DNA from: Alphaproteobacteria bacterium
GTDB lineage: Bacteria; Pseudomonadota; Alphaproteobacteria; UBA828
Assembly: GCA_022826345.1 (NCBI GenBank)
Contig: JAJDVB010000001.1
Location: 1 to 11,115, forward strand
Direction: 5' to 3'
DNA length: 11,115 nt
The notes beneath the pieces were generated by a model. The model searched no databases. It had not been told where the DNA came from and worked only from the letters and a program-made list of their open reading frames with translations. The translations under genes were made by a program, and so were the position numbers. Below are positions 1-7,644 of this stretch, piece by piece; within the stretch, counting starts at the first letter, position 1, and every line of letters begins with the position of its first letter.

Positions 1-77
1 ACCTTTCGCCCCCGTGCAAGCCGTTGCAACTCACGACGCTCTGCCCCACTCAGCTTGATCTCCACCGATCGCCGCAT
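1..77 (-). CDS. IS630-like transposase, N-terminal fragment (runs off left edge)
   Basis: Reading the minus strand from an ATG at 77-75, 25 codons stay open to the window edge. They include KLSGAERRELQRLARGRK. An opening of the type 'L-S/T-x-x-E-R-x-x-L-x-x-L-A-R-x-R-K' is familiar from the N-terminal helix-turn-helix of IS630-family (Tc1/mariner-like) DDE transposases, which bind the element ends. A G-run (GGGGG, 7 nt before the ATG) is the only ribosome-binding-site candidate. The DDE catalytic domain would lie outside the window, so intactness cannot be judged. If it is an IS630 element, its end should lie within roughly 60 nt to the right, where a small palindrome CGAAT-T-ATTCG (115-125) and a TA dinucleotide (136-137, the usual IS630 target) are seen. 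The family call rests on a short stretch; another HTH protein is possible. Confidence 0.45.
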   Translation of the reverse strand, partial: MRRSVEIKLSGAERRELQRLARGRK

Positions 78-134
78 CACAGTGCCCCCGAATCGGAAAT
101 CCTGTCAAATTGTACGAATTATTCGAACGAGACA

Positions 135-428
135 CTAGCGACGCACCACACCGTGGAGAAGAGCATACCGGTATCCATGCACGGCGCAGTCCATGAGGAA
201 TTCAAAACTGACAAGCATCATCACCATCAACGAGCCGAGCGAGCCTGCAGCCAACAACAAAGCGGCCGTCGGTGGGGCAAGAATGGCGACGAGCGCCCAC
301 GCCGCGTCGGGCAGACGTGTTCCCCGAGCCCAGGACCAACCTACCGACAACGGCAATGTCGTGAGCCCCGCCACCCCAAGCCACAGCCACTCCATCATGA
401 CTAGGGCAACACCAAACCGGTATTTCAT
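135..428 (-). CDS. Hypothetical small membrane protein (97 aa), doubtful
   Basis: A minus-strand frame starting at ATG 428-426 encodes 97 residues ending at TAG 137-135. It is strongly hydrophobic. One segment is around residues 5-30 (GVALVMMEWLWLGVAGL...), and a second and possibly third are around residues 44-80 (WALVAILAPPTAALLLAAG then LMVMMLVSFEFL). Such a run of Leu/Val/Ala/Met with a basic C-terminus (GVVRR) is unusual for a chance frame, so it may be a real inner-membrane protein. I do not recognise a family. The same frame is open upstream to 617, but the extra 63 residues look non-protein-like. An AGGA lies only about 2 nt before the ATG, too close for a good Shine-Dalgarno. It sits in a stretch with IS remnants, so it may be a decayed gene or a chance ORF. 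Confidence 0.3.
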   Translation of the reverse strand: MKYRFGVALVMMEWLWLGVAGLTTLPLSVGWSWARGTRLPDAAWALVAILAPPTAALLLAAGSLGSLMVMMLVSFEFLMDCAVHGYRYALLHGVVRR

Positions 429-707
429 GTTCCTGATGCCGTTGGCCCTGGCGACCTCGTGTTCCCAGCCACCAGTGGGCCGTTGCGAAAAGCGAGGGGG
501 TAGGGGCGAAGTCGGGCCAGTCATGCAGGATACACTCCAGTCGAACAGGGCCCAGCACGGCTCTGGCAGGTGATGACCAGTACGTGCGGTTGCTGCTGAG
601 ACGAGTTGGTGGTCCACCTCACGATAATCTGCGTTGCTCCTCTAACCACCAGTCAGGTTATCACAGTACAACTGTAAAGTAATCTGGATAGTATGTTGGC
701 CCAGAGG
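429..707. other. Intergenic stretch, no supported gene
   Basis: Frames here are short or have compositions typical of chance reading. I see no tRNA, no CRISPR-like repeats and no convincing promoter. A short dyad ACAGT-ACA-ACTGT at 663-675 is present but too small to interpret. The flanking IS-like remnants suggest this is insertion-sequence scar DNA between the left-edge transposase and the transport operon. Confidence 0.4.
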
Positions 708-866
708 TCACGCATTTTCTGTAGTCAGCCAATAGGCGACGGTGAGTGGGACCAGCCTGAGCTGATCGGCGAGCGGGTATTGGCACGAGGTCCGGTCTAA
801 GCCGAGTTGGCCCTCGTACTGCTTGACATGATGTTCGACCTGCCTGCGGGCGAAGCAAGCCTCTCG
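708..866 (-). pseudogene. Possible degraded DDE transposase C-terminus (IS701/IS4-like)
   Basis: On the minus strand, the open stretch between the TAA at 869-867 and the TGA at 710-708 has no good start codon. It encodes 52 residues including VEHHVKQYEGQLGLD and, 19 residues after GLD, AYWLT. The pattern 'VE....KQ...LGLD...(19 residues)...AY.L' has the spacing I recall for the C-terminal end of IS701/IS4-type transposases, where GLDHFEGR...HHH...AY.FL is typical. Here the EGR and His cluster are not preserved. I read it as a decayed transposase tail, with the upstream part already lost or frameshifted. The match is by eye on a short segment; a chance resemblance is quite possible. Confidence 0.28.
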
Positions 867-933
867 TTAGAGAATGGCAGGCCTCACTTTCGAGCAAGGC
901 GACGAGCTACCGAGCGTAGGAGCCGCGCGCGCA

Positions 934-1035
934 TCACCGGCCCGGTGACCTGGGGGACGCTGTGTGCAGAGGGAGAAACTCCTCAAACGGGGACCGCTAG
1001 CTGTCCCGAGTGCAGGCCCGGCTGCGACCCGGGCC
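934..1035. promoter_or_regulatory. GC-rich dyad cluster upstream of the transport operon
   Basis: Several inverted repeats follow each other. TCACCGG-C-CCGGTGA (934-948) is a 7-bp, one-base-centre palindrome. GGGAC/GTCCC is at 990-994 and 1003-1007. GGCCCG/CGGGCC is at 1015-1020 and 1030-1035. The first has the form of a repressor or activator operator. The latter two could form RNA hairpins if a transcript starts upstream of them. I could not match the set to a riboswitch class I know. In GC-rich DNA short dyads arise often, so the functional reading is weak. Confidence 0.2.
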
Positions 1036-1071
1036 TTGGCCGGTACAAAACTCGCGCGTCAGGACATTGGC

Positions 1072-1100
1072 TTGACGGTCCCCAACCCGAGGGATAGCCT
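1072..1100 (+). promoter_or_regulatory. Candidate sigma70-type promoter for the liv-type operon
   Basis: TTGACG (1072-1077) is separated by 17 nt from TAGCCT (1095-1100). That is 5/6 to the -35 consensus, and the key T, A and final T of the -10 are present. Transcription would start near 1107, giving a leader of about 34-40 nt to the ATG at 1141 or 1147. This also argues against using the further-upstream in-frame ATG at 1111, which would then be nearly leaderless. Confidence 0.35.
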
Positions 1101-1140
1101 CTTGAAATAAATGGTCGGAGATGTGGGAGGCACGGAGACC

Positions 1141-2415
1141 ATGCTAATGAAATCAAAGCATAAATTGAGCCGTCGCGGGTGGCTGAAGCGGTCGATCGCG
1201 ATGGCAATCGTAGCCGGGGCGGTTGCGCTTGCAGCGCCGGCACAGGCGAACGACACCATCAAGATCGGCTTCAGCATGGCGCTCACCGGCGGTCTCGCCG
1301 GGGCGGGCAAGGGCGCGCTCATCGCCATGCAGGTGTGGGCCGAGGACGTCAACGCCAAGGGCGGTCTGCTCGGCAAGCAGGTCGAGCTCATCTACTACGA
1401 CGACCAGACCAACCCGGCGACCGTACCGGCAATCTATACGAAGCTGCTCGACATCGACGAGGTCGACTTCGTGGTGTCTGGCTACGGCACAAACCTGATC
1501 GCGCCGGCGATGCCGATCGTCATGCAGCGGGGTCTGGTCTTTCCGTCGCTGTTCGGCCTCGCGGTCAACGAGAAGTTCAACTATCCGAACTACTTCCAGA
1601 TCATGCCGTCAGGCCCGGAGCCAATGACCGACTGGTCGAGGGGCTTCTTCGAAGTCGCCATGGCACAGGATCCGCCGCCGAAAACGATCGCGCTCGTGGG
1701 TGCCGATGCCGAATTCGCCAAGAATGCGGTGAACGGTGCACGGACCAACGCAGAGAAGTACGGGCTCGAGATCGTCTACGACGAGTCCTACCCGCCCAAG
1801 ACGGCGGACTACACGCCGATCGTCAATGCGATTCAGGCACGCAATCCTGACATCGTCTATGTCGGCTCCTATCCGCCGGATTCGGTCGGGATGGTGAAGG
1901 CGGCCACCGAGGTCGGGCTCGAGGCCAAGATGTTTGGCGGCGGCATGGTGGGGCTCCAGTTCGCCTCGATCATGACGGCGCTCGGGCCGAAGCTGAACGG
2001 CATCGTGAACTACGACTTCTGGGTGCCGGAGCCGACGCTGAAGTTCGAAGGCGTCGAGGCGTTCCTCGCCAAGTATCAGACGGCGGCGGAAGGCCAGGGT
2101 GTCGATCCGCTGGGCTACTACCTCCAGCCTTACGCATATGCGTACCTGCAGGTACTGGAGCAGGCGATCACCGCCACCAACAGCGCGGATCACGCCGTGA
2201 TCGGCGAGTACATTCGCAACTCCGCGTTCGACACGGTCGTCGGCAACGTGAGCTTCGCGCCGAACGGCGAATGGGCGAACACTCGCGTGCTGATGGTTCA
2301 GTACCAGGGGATTGCGGATAACGAGCTTGCGACCTTCACCAAGGCGGGTACGCGCGTCGTGCTCTACCCGGCGGAGTGGAAGTCGGGGGACATCAACTAC
2401 CCCTACGCCGAATAA
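1141..2415 (+). CDS. ABC transporter substrate-binding protein, branched-chain amino acid/amide type (LivJ/LivK-like)
   Basis: Periplasmic receptor that hands its ligand to the downstream LivHMGF-type permease. The 424-residue product starts with a long export signal. It has a twin-arginine-like SRRGWLK at residues 10-16, a hydrophobic stretch at about 19-32, and a likely APAQA|ND cleavage after residue 36. Mature NDTIKIGFSMALTGGLAGAGK is the classic opening of the type I periplasmic-binding fold (Peripla_BP_6). Later AL(V)GADAEFAKN, SYPPDSVGMVKAA and a C-terminal YPAEWKSGD fit that family, whose members serve Leu/Ile/Val, amides, urea or aromatic compounds. Start: GGGAGG (1125-1130) lies 10 nt before ATG 1141, and GGAG (1134-1137) lies 9 nt before ATG 1147, so either Met may be used. 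The first gene of the operon, it is followed by a strong hairpin. Ligand unknown. Confidence 0.93.
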   Translation: MLMKSKHKLSRRGWLKRSIAMAIVAGAVALAAPAQANDTIKIGFSMALTGGLAGAGKGALIAMQVWAEDVNAKGGLLGKQVELIYYDDQTNPATVPAIYTKLLDIDEVDFVVSGYGTNLIAPAMPIVMQRGLVFPSLFGLAVNEKFNYPNYFQIMPSGPEPMTDWSRGFFEVAMAQDPPPKTIALVGADAEFAKNAVNGARTNAEKYGLEIVYDESYPPKTADYTPIVNAIQARNPDIVYVGSYPPDSVGMVKAATEVGLEAKMFGGGMVGLQFASIMTALGPKLNGIVNYDFWVPEPTLKFEGVEAFLAKYQTAAEGQGVDPLGYYLQPYAYAYLQVLEQAITATNSADHAVIGEYIRNSAFDTVVGNVSFAPNGEWANTRVLMVQYQGIADNELATFTKAGTRVVLYPAEWKSGDINYPYAE

Positions 2416-2453
2416 GCCGCGCTCCCGAGAGGAGCCTGACAGCGATTGTCGAT

Positions 2454-2490
2454 GGAAATGTCATCCCGCATGCGACGGGATGACATTTCC
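2454..2490 (+). promoter_or_regulatory. Perfect 15-bp intercistronic hairpin between the binding-protein and LivH genes
   Basis: GGAAATGTCATCCCG (2454-2468) is the exact reverse complement of 2476-2490, with a 7-nt loop CATGCGA. It lies 38 nt after the binding-protein stop and 24 nt before the TTG start of the permease. The following sequence TGTTTTCGG has only a short T-run, so it is at best a leaky terminator. In binding-protein ABC operons such structures usually protect the upstream mRNA from 3' exonucleases or partly terminate transcription, making much more receptor than permease. It could also be a dispersed intergenic palindrome of the GTCATCCCG...CGGGATGAC kind seen in alphaproteobacteria. 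Confidence 0.8.
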
Positions 2491-2514
2491 TGTTTTCGGT
2501 AGGACGGTCTTCCG

Positions 2515-3387
2515 TTGTTCACCGTCGACCTTTTGGTTAATGCGCTAATCGCCGGCGTATTGCTCGGCGGCTTCTACGCCGCGGTCAGCCTCGGGCTGAC
2601 GGTCTCGTTCGGGCAGCTCAACATCGTCAATATCGCCCATCCGGCGTTCATCATTCTGGGCTCGTACATCGCCTACATGTGCAACAGCCTGTGGGGGCTG
2701 GACCCGATTCTGACGGGAATCATTTTTATTCCCGCGTTCTTCCTGATCGGTGCCGGCGCTTACCGTCTTTACTACGAGAGTTTCGAGCGCAAGGACGATG
2801 AAGCGCTGCGCGGCCTCGCCTTCTTTTTCGGTGTCATGTTCATTATCGAGGTCGCGCTCATCATGGTCTACGGCGTCGACTTCCGCACCGTGCAGGCCTC
2901 CTACATCGGGCAAAGCTGGAAGGCCGGTGGGATCGGGGTGCCGACCCGCATGTTTGTGCCGTTCTGCGTCTCCGTCGTCATGTTTACGGTCGTCTATCTC
3001 TACATGTCGCGCACCTTCAACGGCCGGGCGATTAAGGCCGTGGCGCAGGATCGCCTGGCGCTGCAGCTCATGGGCGCCGATCCGGTCAAGATCAAGCAGC
3101 TCGGCTTCGGCATCAGCATCGGGACCGCCGCGCTGGCAGGCGCGCTGCTGATCATCATCATCCCGGTCGAGCCGTCGGTCGGCCGGCTCTATATCGGCCA
3201 GGTGTTCGCGATCGCGGTCCTCGCCGGGCTCGGATCGATCCCGGGCACCTTGGTGGCGGGGATCGTCCTCGGCATCGCCGAGAGCCTGGTCTCGACCTTC
3301 TTCGGCCCATCCTGGGCGCCGGCCGTGGCCTTCGGCATTCTGCTCCTGGCCCTCGCGTTCCGGCCGCAGGGATTGTTCGGCCGATGA
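2515..3387 (+). CDS. livH: Branched-chain amino acid-type ABC transporter permease, LivH-like
   Basis: Inner-membrane channel subunit, 290 residues, pairing with LivM downstream. The opening VDLLVNALIAGVLLGGFYAA followed by LGLTVSFGQLNIVNIAHPAF is the hallmark LivH N-terminus. The protein has about eight hydrophobic segments. RAIKAVAQDRLALQLMGAD (around residues 172-190) is the conserved cytoplasmic loop that contacts the ATPases (AxAQDxxxAxLMG). The C-terminus GILLLALAFRPQGLFG is also typical. The start is TTG at 2515: AGGACGG (2501-2507) sits 7 nt upstream, and the next in-frame Met would remove the first conserved helix. It follows the binding-protein gene by 99 nt, which contain the hairpin, and overlaps the next gene by 4 nt (ATGA), so translation is probably coupled. 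Confidence 0.93.
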   Translation: MFTVDLLVNALIAGVLLGGFYAAVSLGLTVSFGQLNIVNIAHPAFIILGSYIAYMCNSLWGLDPILTGIIFIPAFFLIGAGAYRLYYESFERKDDEALRGLAFFFGVMFIIEVALIMVYGVDFRTVQASYIGQSWKAGGIGVPTRMFVPFCVSVVMFTVVYLYMSRTFNGRAIKAVAQDRLALQLMGADPVKIKQLGFGISIGTAALAGALLIIIIPVEPSVGRLYIGQVFAIAVLAGLGSIPGTLVAGIVLGIAESLVSTFFGPSWAPAVAFGILLLALAFRPQGLFGR

Positions 3388-4358
3388 GAATGCCTGCGCT
3401 GAAGCTTTCGGCTTTCTGGATCTGCGCCGCGGTCGTCGTGCTGGTGGGCGTCGCGCTCACGATCTTCGACGTGGTCGCCATCAACAAGTTCATCTTCTTC
3501 GCGGGCTATGTGGTCCTGCAATACGTGGTGCTCGCGACCGCCTGGAACATCATGGGCGGCTACATGGGCTACGTTAACTTCGGCACCGCAGGGTTCTTCG
3601 CGGTGGGCGCCTACGCCTCCGTCGTCCTCTACAACCTGATCGAAGCGCCGCTGGCGCTGATGATTCCCTTCTCGGGCGTGGTCTGCGGCTTGCTCGGGCT
3701 CGCCATGGGCTACCTGACGCTCAGGCTGCGCGGTGTCTTCTTCGCCATCGCCACGCTCGCGATGGCCATCGTCCTAGAAACGATGATCATCAATTGGGAC
3801 TTCGTTGGCGGTGCCACCGGCGCCTACATCCTGCGCTCGCGCGAGATGGCGCCGTTCGGCGACTACGTCGAGTTCCTCTTCTTCATCATGCTCCTGCTCG
3901 CGATCTTCGCGGTCGCGGTCGCGCGCTGGCTCGAGCTGTCGAAGACCGGGCGCGGCTTCACCGCAATCCGCGACGACGAGATCGCCGCCGAATGCGCGGG
4001 TGTTCCGACGCTCCGGCTCAAGCTGATCGCGACGACGGTTTCCGGGTTCCTGATGGGTGTTGCCGGCGCGCCGTTCGCGCTCTACGTGGGCTTCATCGAG
4101 CCGTCTTCGGCGTTCAATCTCGTCTATGCGGTGAACGCCATCGCGATGCCGATGATCGGCGGCGCCACCACGTGGCTCGGGCCCCTGATCGGCGCGCTCC
4201 TGCTCGGCACCGTGCAGCAGGTCGCGACGGTGACGATCTCGTCCGAGCTCAACCTCCTGATCGTCGGCGTCGTCCTGGTGTTCTTCGTGATCGTGGCCCC
4301 GGAAGGGATCGTCGGACTGCTCAAGAAGTGGTTGGGAGGCCGTCGCGATGACCGCTGA
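3384..4358 (+). CDS. livM: Branched-chain amino acid-type ABC transporter permease, LivM-like
   Basis: Second inner-membrane subunit, 324 residues. Hydrophobic helices run almost throughout. YVVLQYVVLATAWNIMGGY and YVNFGTAGFFAVGAYA near the N-terminus and TAIRDDEIAAECAGV (around residues 193-207; A-I-R-D-D-E at 194-199) are the standard LivM marks; the last is the ATPase-contacting loop. The C-terminal IVAPEGIVGLLKKW ends in a short basic tail. Start ATG 3384 overlaps the livH stop by 4 nt; a second ATG two codons on (3390) is an alternative. It overlaps the ATPase gene downstream by 11 nt. Nothing seems missing, and length is normal for the family. Confidence 0.93.
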   Translation: MRMPALKLSAFWICAAVVVLVGVALTIFDVVAINKFIFFAGYVVLQYVVLATAWNIMGGYMGYVNFGTAGFFAVGAYASVVLYNLIEAPLALMIPFSGVVCGLLGLAMGYLTLRLRGVFFAIATLAMAIVLETMIINWDFVGGATGAYILRSREMAPFGDYVEFLFFIMLLLAIFAVAVARWLELSKTGRGFTAIRDDEIAAECAGVPTLRLKLIATTVSGFLMGVAGAPFALYVGFIEPSSAFNLVYAVNAIAMPMIGGATTWLGPLIGALLLGTVQQVATVTISSELNLLIVGVVLVFFVIVAPEGIVGLLKKWLGGRRDDR

Positions 4359-5062
4359 CGCGCTGCTCGACGTGCGCGCCGTCACCAAGCGCTTCGGCGG
4401 CTTCACCGCGCTTGACCAGGTCGACATGGAGGTGAGGGCGGGTGAACGCTTCGGCCTGATCGGACCCAACGGCTCCGGCAAGACCACCATGATCAACTGC
4501 ATCTCGGGCACGCTCGCGAACGAGGGCGGCGAGATCGTCTTCAAGGGCGTCAAGCTCGACGGCAAGAAGCCCCATCAGCGCACGCGGCTGGGGATCGCGC
4601 GCTCGTTCCAGATTCCCAAGCCGTTCCGCTCGCTGACGGTGCTGGAGAACCTGGGCATCGCGCTTGAATTCGCGACCGGCACCAGCCGATCCGAGGTTCG
4701 GGAGCGCGGCATGGCGATCCTGGAGGCCATCGGGCTTGCGGAGCGCGCTCGCGCGAATGCAGGCGCGCTCACGCAAATCGACATGCGCAAGCTGGAGCTC
4801 GCGCGCGCGATGGCGACCCAACCCGAGTTGCTGATTTCCGATGAAGCGATGGCCGGCCTCTCCTCGACCGAGGTCGACGACATCCTCGATATTCTGTTTA
4901 AGCTGAACGAGAGTGGCATCACGATCATCATGATCGAGCACATCATGCGGGCGGTGATGCGGTTCTCGACGCGGATCGTGGTGTTGGACGCGGGCCGAAA
5001 GATCGCGGAGGGCAACCCCGACGAGATCGTCAACGACCCCGAAGTCGAGAGGGCCTATCTCG

Positions 5063-5070
<8 letters not shown>
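4348..5070 (+). CDS. livG: ABC transporter ATP-binding protein, LivG-like
   Basis: Cytoplasmic ATPase, 240 residues, one of two that power the LivHM channel. Walker A GPNGSGKT is at residues 39-46. The Q-loop lies in RSFQIPKPF. The Walker B end is ISDEA (D165, catalytic E166), with the switch His in MIEHIM (H198). The position of the ABC signature reads LTQIDMRKLELARA (from residue 141) instead of LSGGQ, and the residue after DE is Ala, not Pro. I recall LT...RKRLELARA and DEVMAGL variants in a LivG subgroup, so this is probably a natural variant and not damage. The AYLGE C-terminus is typical. It overlaps livM by 11 nt and the next gene by 8 nt. Confidence 0.92.
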
Positions 5071-5794
<724 letters not shown>

Positions 5795-5925
5795 GGCGAG
5801 GCTCCGCAACACTTCGCACCCACCATTGCCGCAAAAGGCACGCTGACATACGCTTGCCGGCCCCGGCTGCCGTCTGGTCCGACCATTGCGGCGGCTTGCC
5901 AGCCCTCGAACATTGGAGACGCAGC

Positions 5926-7323
5926 ATGTCGCTCGATCAGGCCCAGAACATCTCGCTGGAGGAGCTCGACAAGCAGGTCCTGCTCCACCCGGTCACCTCC
6001 ATCGCCGAGCATCAGACCGCAGGCCCGGTCATCTACGGCAAGAGCGGCGGGGTGAAGGTCTACGACCGCCAAGGCAAGGGCTTCATCGACGCTGCGGCGG
6101 CGCTCTGGTGCGTCAACATCGGCTACGGGCGGGCCAGGCTCGCCGAGGTCGCGGCCGAGGAGATGGCGCGCATCGGCTTCTTCCACACCTTCGGCGCTGC
6201 CTCCAACGAGCCGCAGATCAGGCTTGCCGAGAAGCTGCTCTCGCTGCTGCACGAGCACGCCGACTGCCACCACATCGGCAAGGTGTTCTTCGGCCTCTCG
6301 GGCTCGGACGGCAACGACACGCAGTTCAAGCTGGTCCGCTACTACAACAATCTGCGCGGCCGGCCCGAGAAGAAGAAGATCATCTCGCGCCTCGGCGCTT
6401 ATCACGGCGTGACCGGCGCGGCAGGCAGCCTCACCGGCATTCCGCTCTACCACAAGGCCTTCGACCTGCCCTTCGAGGGCGTACTGCACACCGACTGCCC
6501 GCACTACTGGCGCGAGGGCCGCGACGGCGAGAGCGAAGAGGCGTTCGCCGACCGCATGGCGGGGTCGCTCGAAGCCATGATCGAGCGGGAAGGGCCAGAG
6601 ACCATCGCGGCCTTCATCGCGGAGCCGGTAATGGGCACCGGCGGCGTGATCATCCCGGGCGGCGGCTACTACGACAAGGTGCAGGCGATCCTGAAGAAGC
6701 ACGACATCCTGTTCATCGCGGACGAGGTGATCTGCGGCTTCGGGCGCCTCGGCACCTGGTTCGGCGCGAGCTACTTCGGCCTGCGCCCCGACCTGATGAC
6801 CTTCGCCAAGGGGCTCACCAGCGCCTACTTCCCGATGTCGGCAGTCGCGATCTCCGACGAGGTCTGGCAGGTGCTGGCGGACGGCACGCCCGAGGTCGGC
6901 ATGTTCGCCCACGGCTTCACCTATTCGGGCCACCCGGTGGGCGGTGCTGTCGGCCTCGCCAACCTGGAGATCATGGAGTCCGAGAACCTGGTCGCCAACG
7001 CGGCCGAGGTCGGCCCCTACTTCAAGCAGTGCCTGATCGAGCGGGTGGGCGATCACCCCAACGTCGGCAACATCCGCGGCGCGGGCCTCATGCTCGGCGT
7101 CGAGTACGCCGCGGAGCCCGGGAGCAGGGCCGCGCCGGACATGACCCCGCCGGCGCATCGGCGCGTCTCGGCCGCAGCGCAGGAGCGCGGGCTGCTGACC
7201 CGGCCGCTGCCTTTCCTCCCGGTCAACGCCTTCTCGCCGCCGCTCACCTTCTCCAAGGCCGATGTCGACGAGACCGTCGGCATCTTCGGCGAGGCCGTGG
7301 AAAGCGTCTTCGGCAAAGGCTGA
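5926..7323 (+). CDS. Class III PLP-dependent aminotransferase (omega-transaminase type)
   Basis: Cytoplasmic pyridoxal-phosphate enzyme that moves an amino group from an amine or omega-amino acid to a keto acid such as pyruvate. The 465 residues line up with the omega-transaminase group (e.g. the Chromobacterium violaceum enzyme). Seen are LWCVNIGYG (W61), SGSDGND (125-131) for the cofactor phosphate, GAYHG (Y159, H160), [13 protein letters not shown] with D266 binding the pyridine nitrogen, and TFAKGLTS with the Schiff-base K295. [11 protein letters not shown] and a C-terminal R426 in TRPLP, a candidate substrate-carboxylate Arg, complete it. Start ATG 5926 has GGAG 7 nt upstream; the frame is open back to 5791 but those 45 codons look non-coding. 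Its place after the transporter and before a hyuA start suggests it deaminates the imported compound or a breakdown product. Exact substrate unknown. Confidence 0.92.
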   Translation: MSLDQAQNISLEELDKQVLLHPVTSIAEHQTAGPVIYGKSGGVKVYDRQGKGFIDAAAALWCVNIGYGRARLAEVAAEEMARIGFFHTFGAASNEPQIRLAEKLLSLLHEHADCHHIGKVFFGLSGSDGNDTQFKLVRYYNNLRGRPEKKKIISRLGAYHGVTGAAGSLTGIPLYHKAFDLPFEGVLHTDCPHYWREGRDGESEEAFADRMAGSLEAMIEREGPETIAAFIAEPVMGTGGVIIPGGGYYDKVQAILKKHDILFIADEVICGFGRLGTWFGASYFGLRPDLMTFAKGLTSAYFPMSAVAISDEVWQVLADGTPEVGMFAHGFTYSGHPVGGAVGLANLEIMESENLVANAAEVGPYFKQCLIERVGDHPNVGNIRGAGLMLGVEYAAEPGSRAAPDMTPPAHRRVSAAAQERGLLTRPLPFLPVNAFSPPLTFSKADVDETVGIFGEAVESVFGKG

Positions 7324-7347
7324 TCCCTCGCTCATAGGGGTTCCGCC

Positions 7348-7386
7348 GTGGGGTTTCGCATCTCCGTCGATACCGGCGGCACTTAA
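7348..7386 (+). pseudogene. hyuA: Truncated 5' end of a hydantoinase/oxoprolinase A gene (hyuA-like)
   Basis: A GTG at 7348, with AGGGG (7336-7340) 7 nt upstream and only 24 nt after the aminotransferase stop, begins V(M)GFRISVDTGGT and then hits TAA at 7384-7386. This is the hallmark N-terminus of the ATP-dependent hydantoinase/5-oxoprolinase A family, where 'R-x-x-x-D-x-GGT-FTD' forms the first phosphate-binding loop. The expected FTD and the remaining several hundred codons are missing. The coding match ends at about 7383, right where the integrase-bearing DNA begins, so I infer an insertion or recombination at this point. The intact family member opens cyclic amides or 5-oxoproline with ATP, usually with a HyuB partner; neither is otherwise in the window. 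Good RBS and spacing make chance unlikely. Confidence 0.72.
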
Positions 7387-7409
7387 ATAGGGAGCGATTT
7401 TCGGAGATT

Positions 7410-7450
7410 GGGACAGGAGGGGACTTGAGATGCCCCGAGACGCCTGGAGG
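7410..7450 (+). repeat. Imperfect 41-bp direct repeat, left copy (iterated 10-bp units)
   Basis: Ungapped identity to 10285-10325 is 32/41, and the first ten bases, GGGACAGGAG, are identical. From 7423 it divides into three 10-bp units: ACTTGAGATG, CCCCGAGACG, CCTGGAGGGA (the last ends two bases past the copy). The similarity extends loosely leftward (GCGATTTTCGG against GAGATTTTTTTCGG). It lies 27 nt inside the hyuA break and about 195 nt before the integrase start, the position expected of an attL arm or excisionase/integrase binding region. Confidence 0.75.
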
Positions 7451-7644
7451 GATAACTTCTGATATTTTCGACTATGTAACAACGGCTTACCGGACGCCGA
7501 CACCCCCTTGAACCCCGGCCTGGGCGATGATACAAGGGCCATGAGGTTTCCTCCGGTCGCTTGCGTCGTGCTTACGCTTACGGTGCGCAGGAAAGCGGCA
7601 AGCGATCCGGGGCGACGAAAACGGTTCTCGACAAGGGGCATCGC
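7451..7644 (+). other. Integrase upstream region
   Basis: About 190 nt without a supported gene, between the left repeat and the integrase. It is AT-richer near 7452-7490. It contains GCTTAC at 7493-7498 and again in tandem at 7570-7581, which might be recombinase arm sites but are too short to claim. No tRNA-like cloverleaf or clear -35/-10 pair was found. Confidence 0.35.

Noticed and set aside
1111..1140. Use of ATG 1111 as the start of the binding protein
   Set aside because: It lacks a ribosome-binding site, would place ten non-signal-like residues before the Tat-like signal and sits at the predicted transcription start; ATG 1141 or 1147 have GGGAGG/GGAG upstream.
7324..7644. A tRNA gene as the integration target
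   Set aside because: No cloverleaf or TTCGANTC-like T-loop is found near the junction; the left flank is instead the start of a protein gene.
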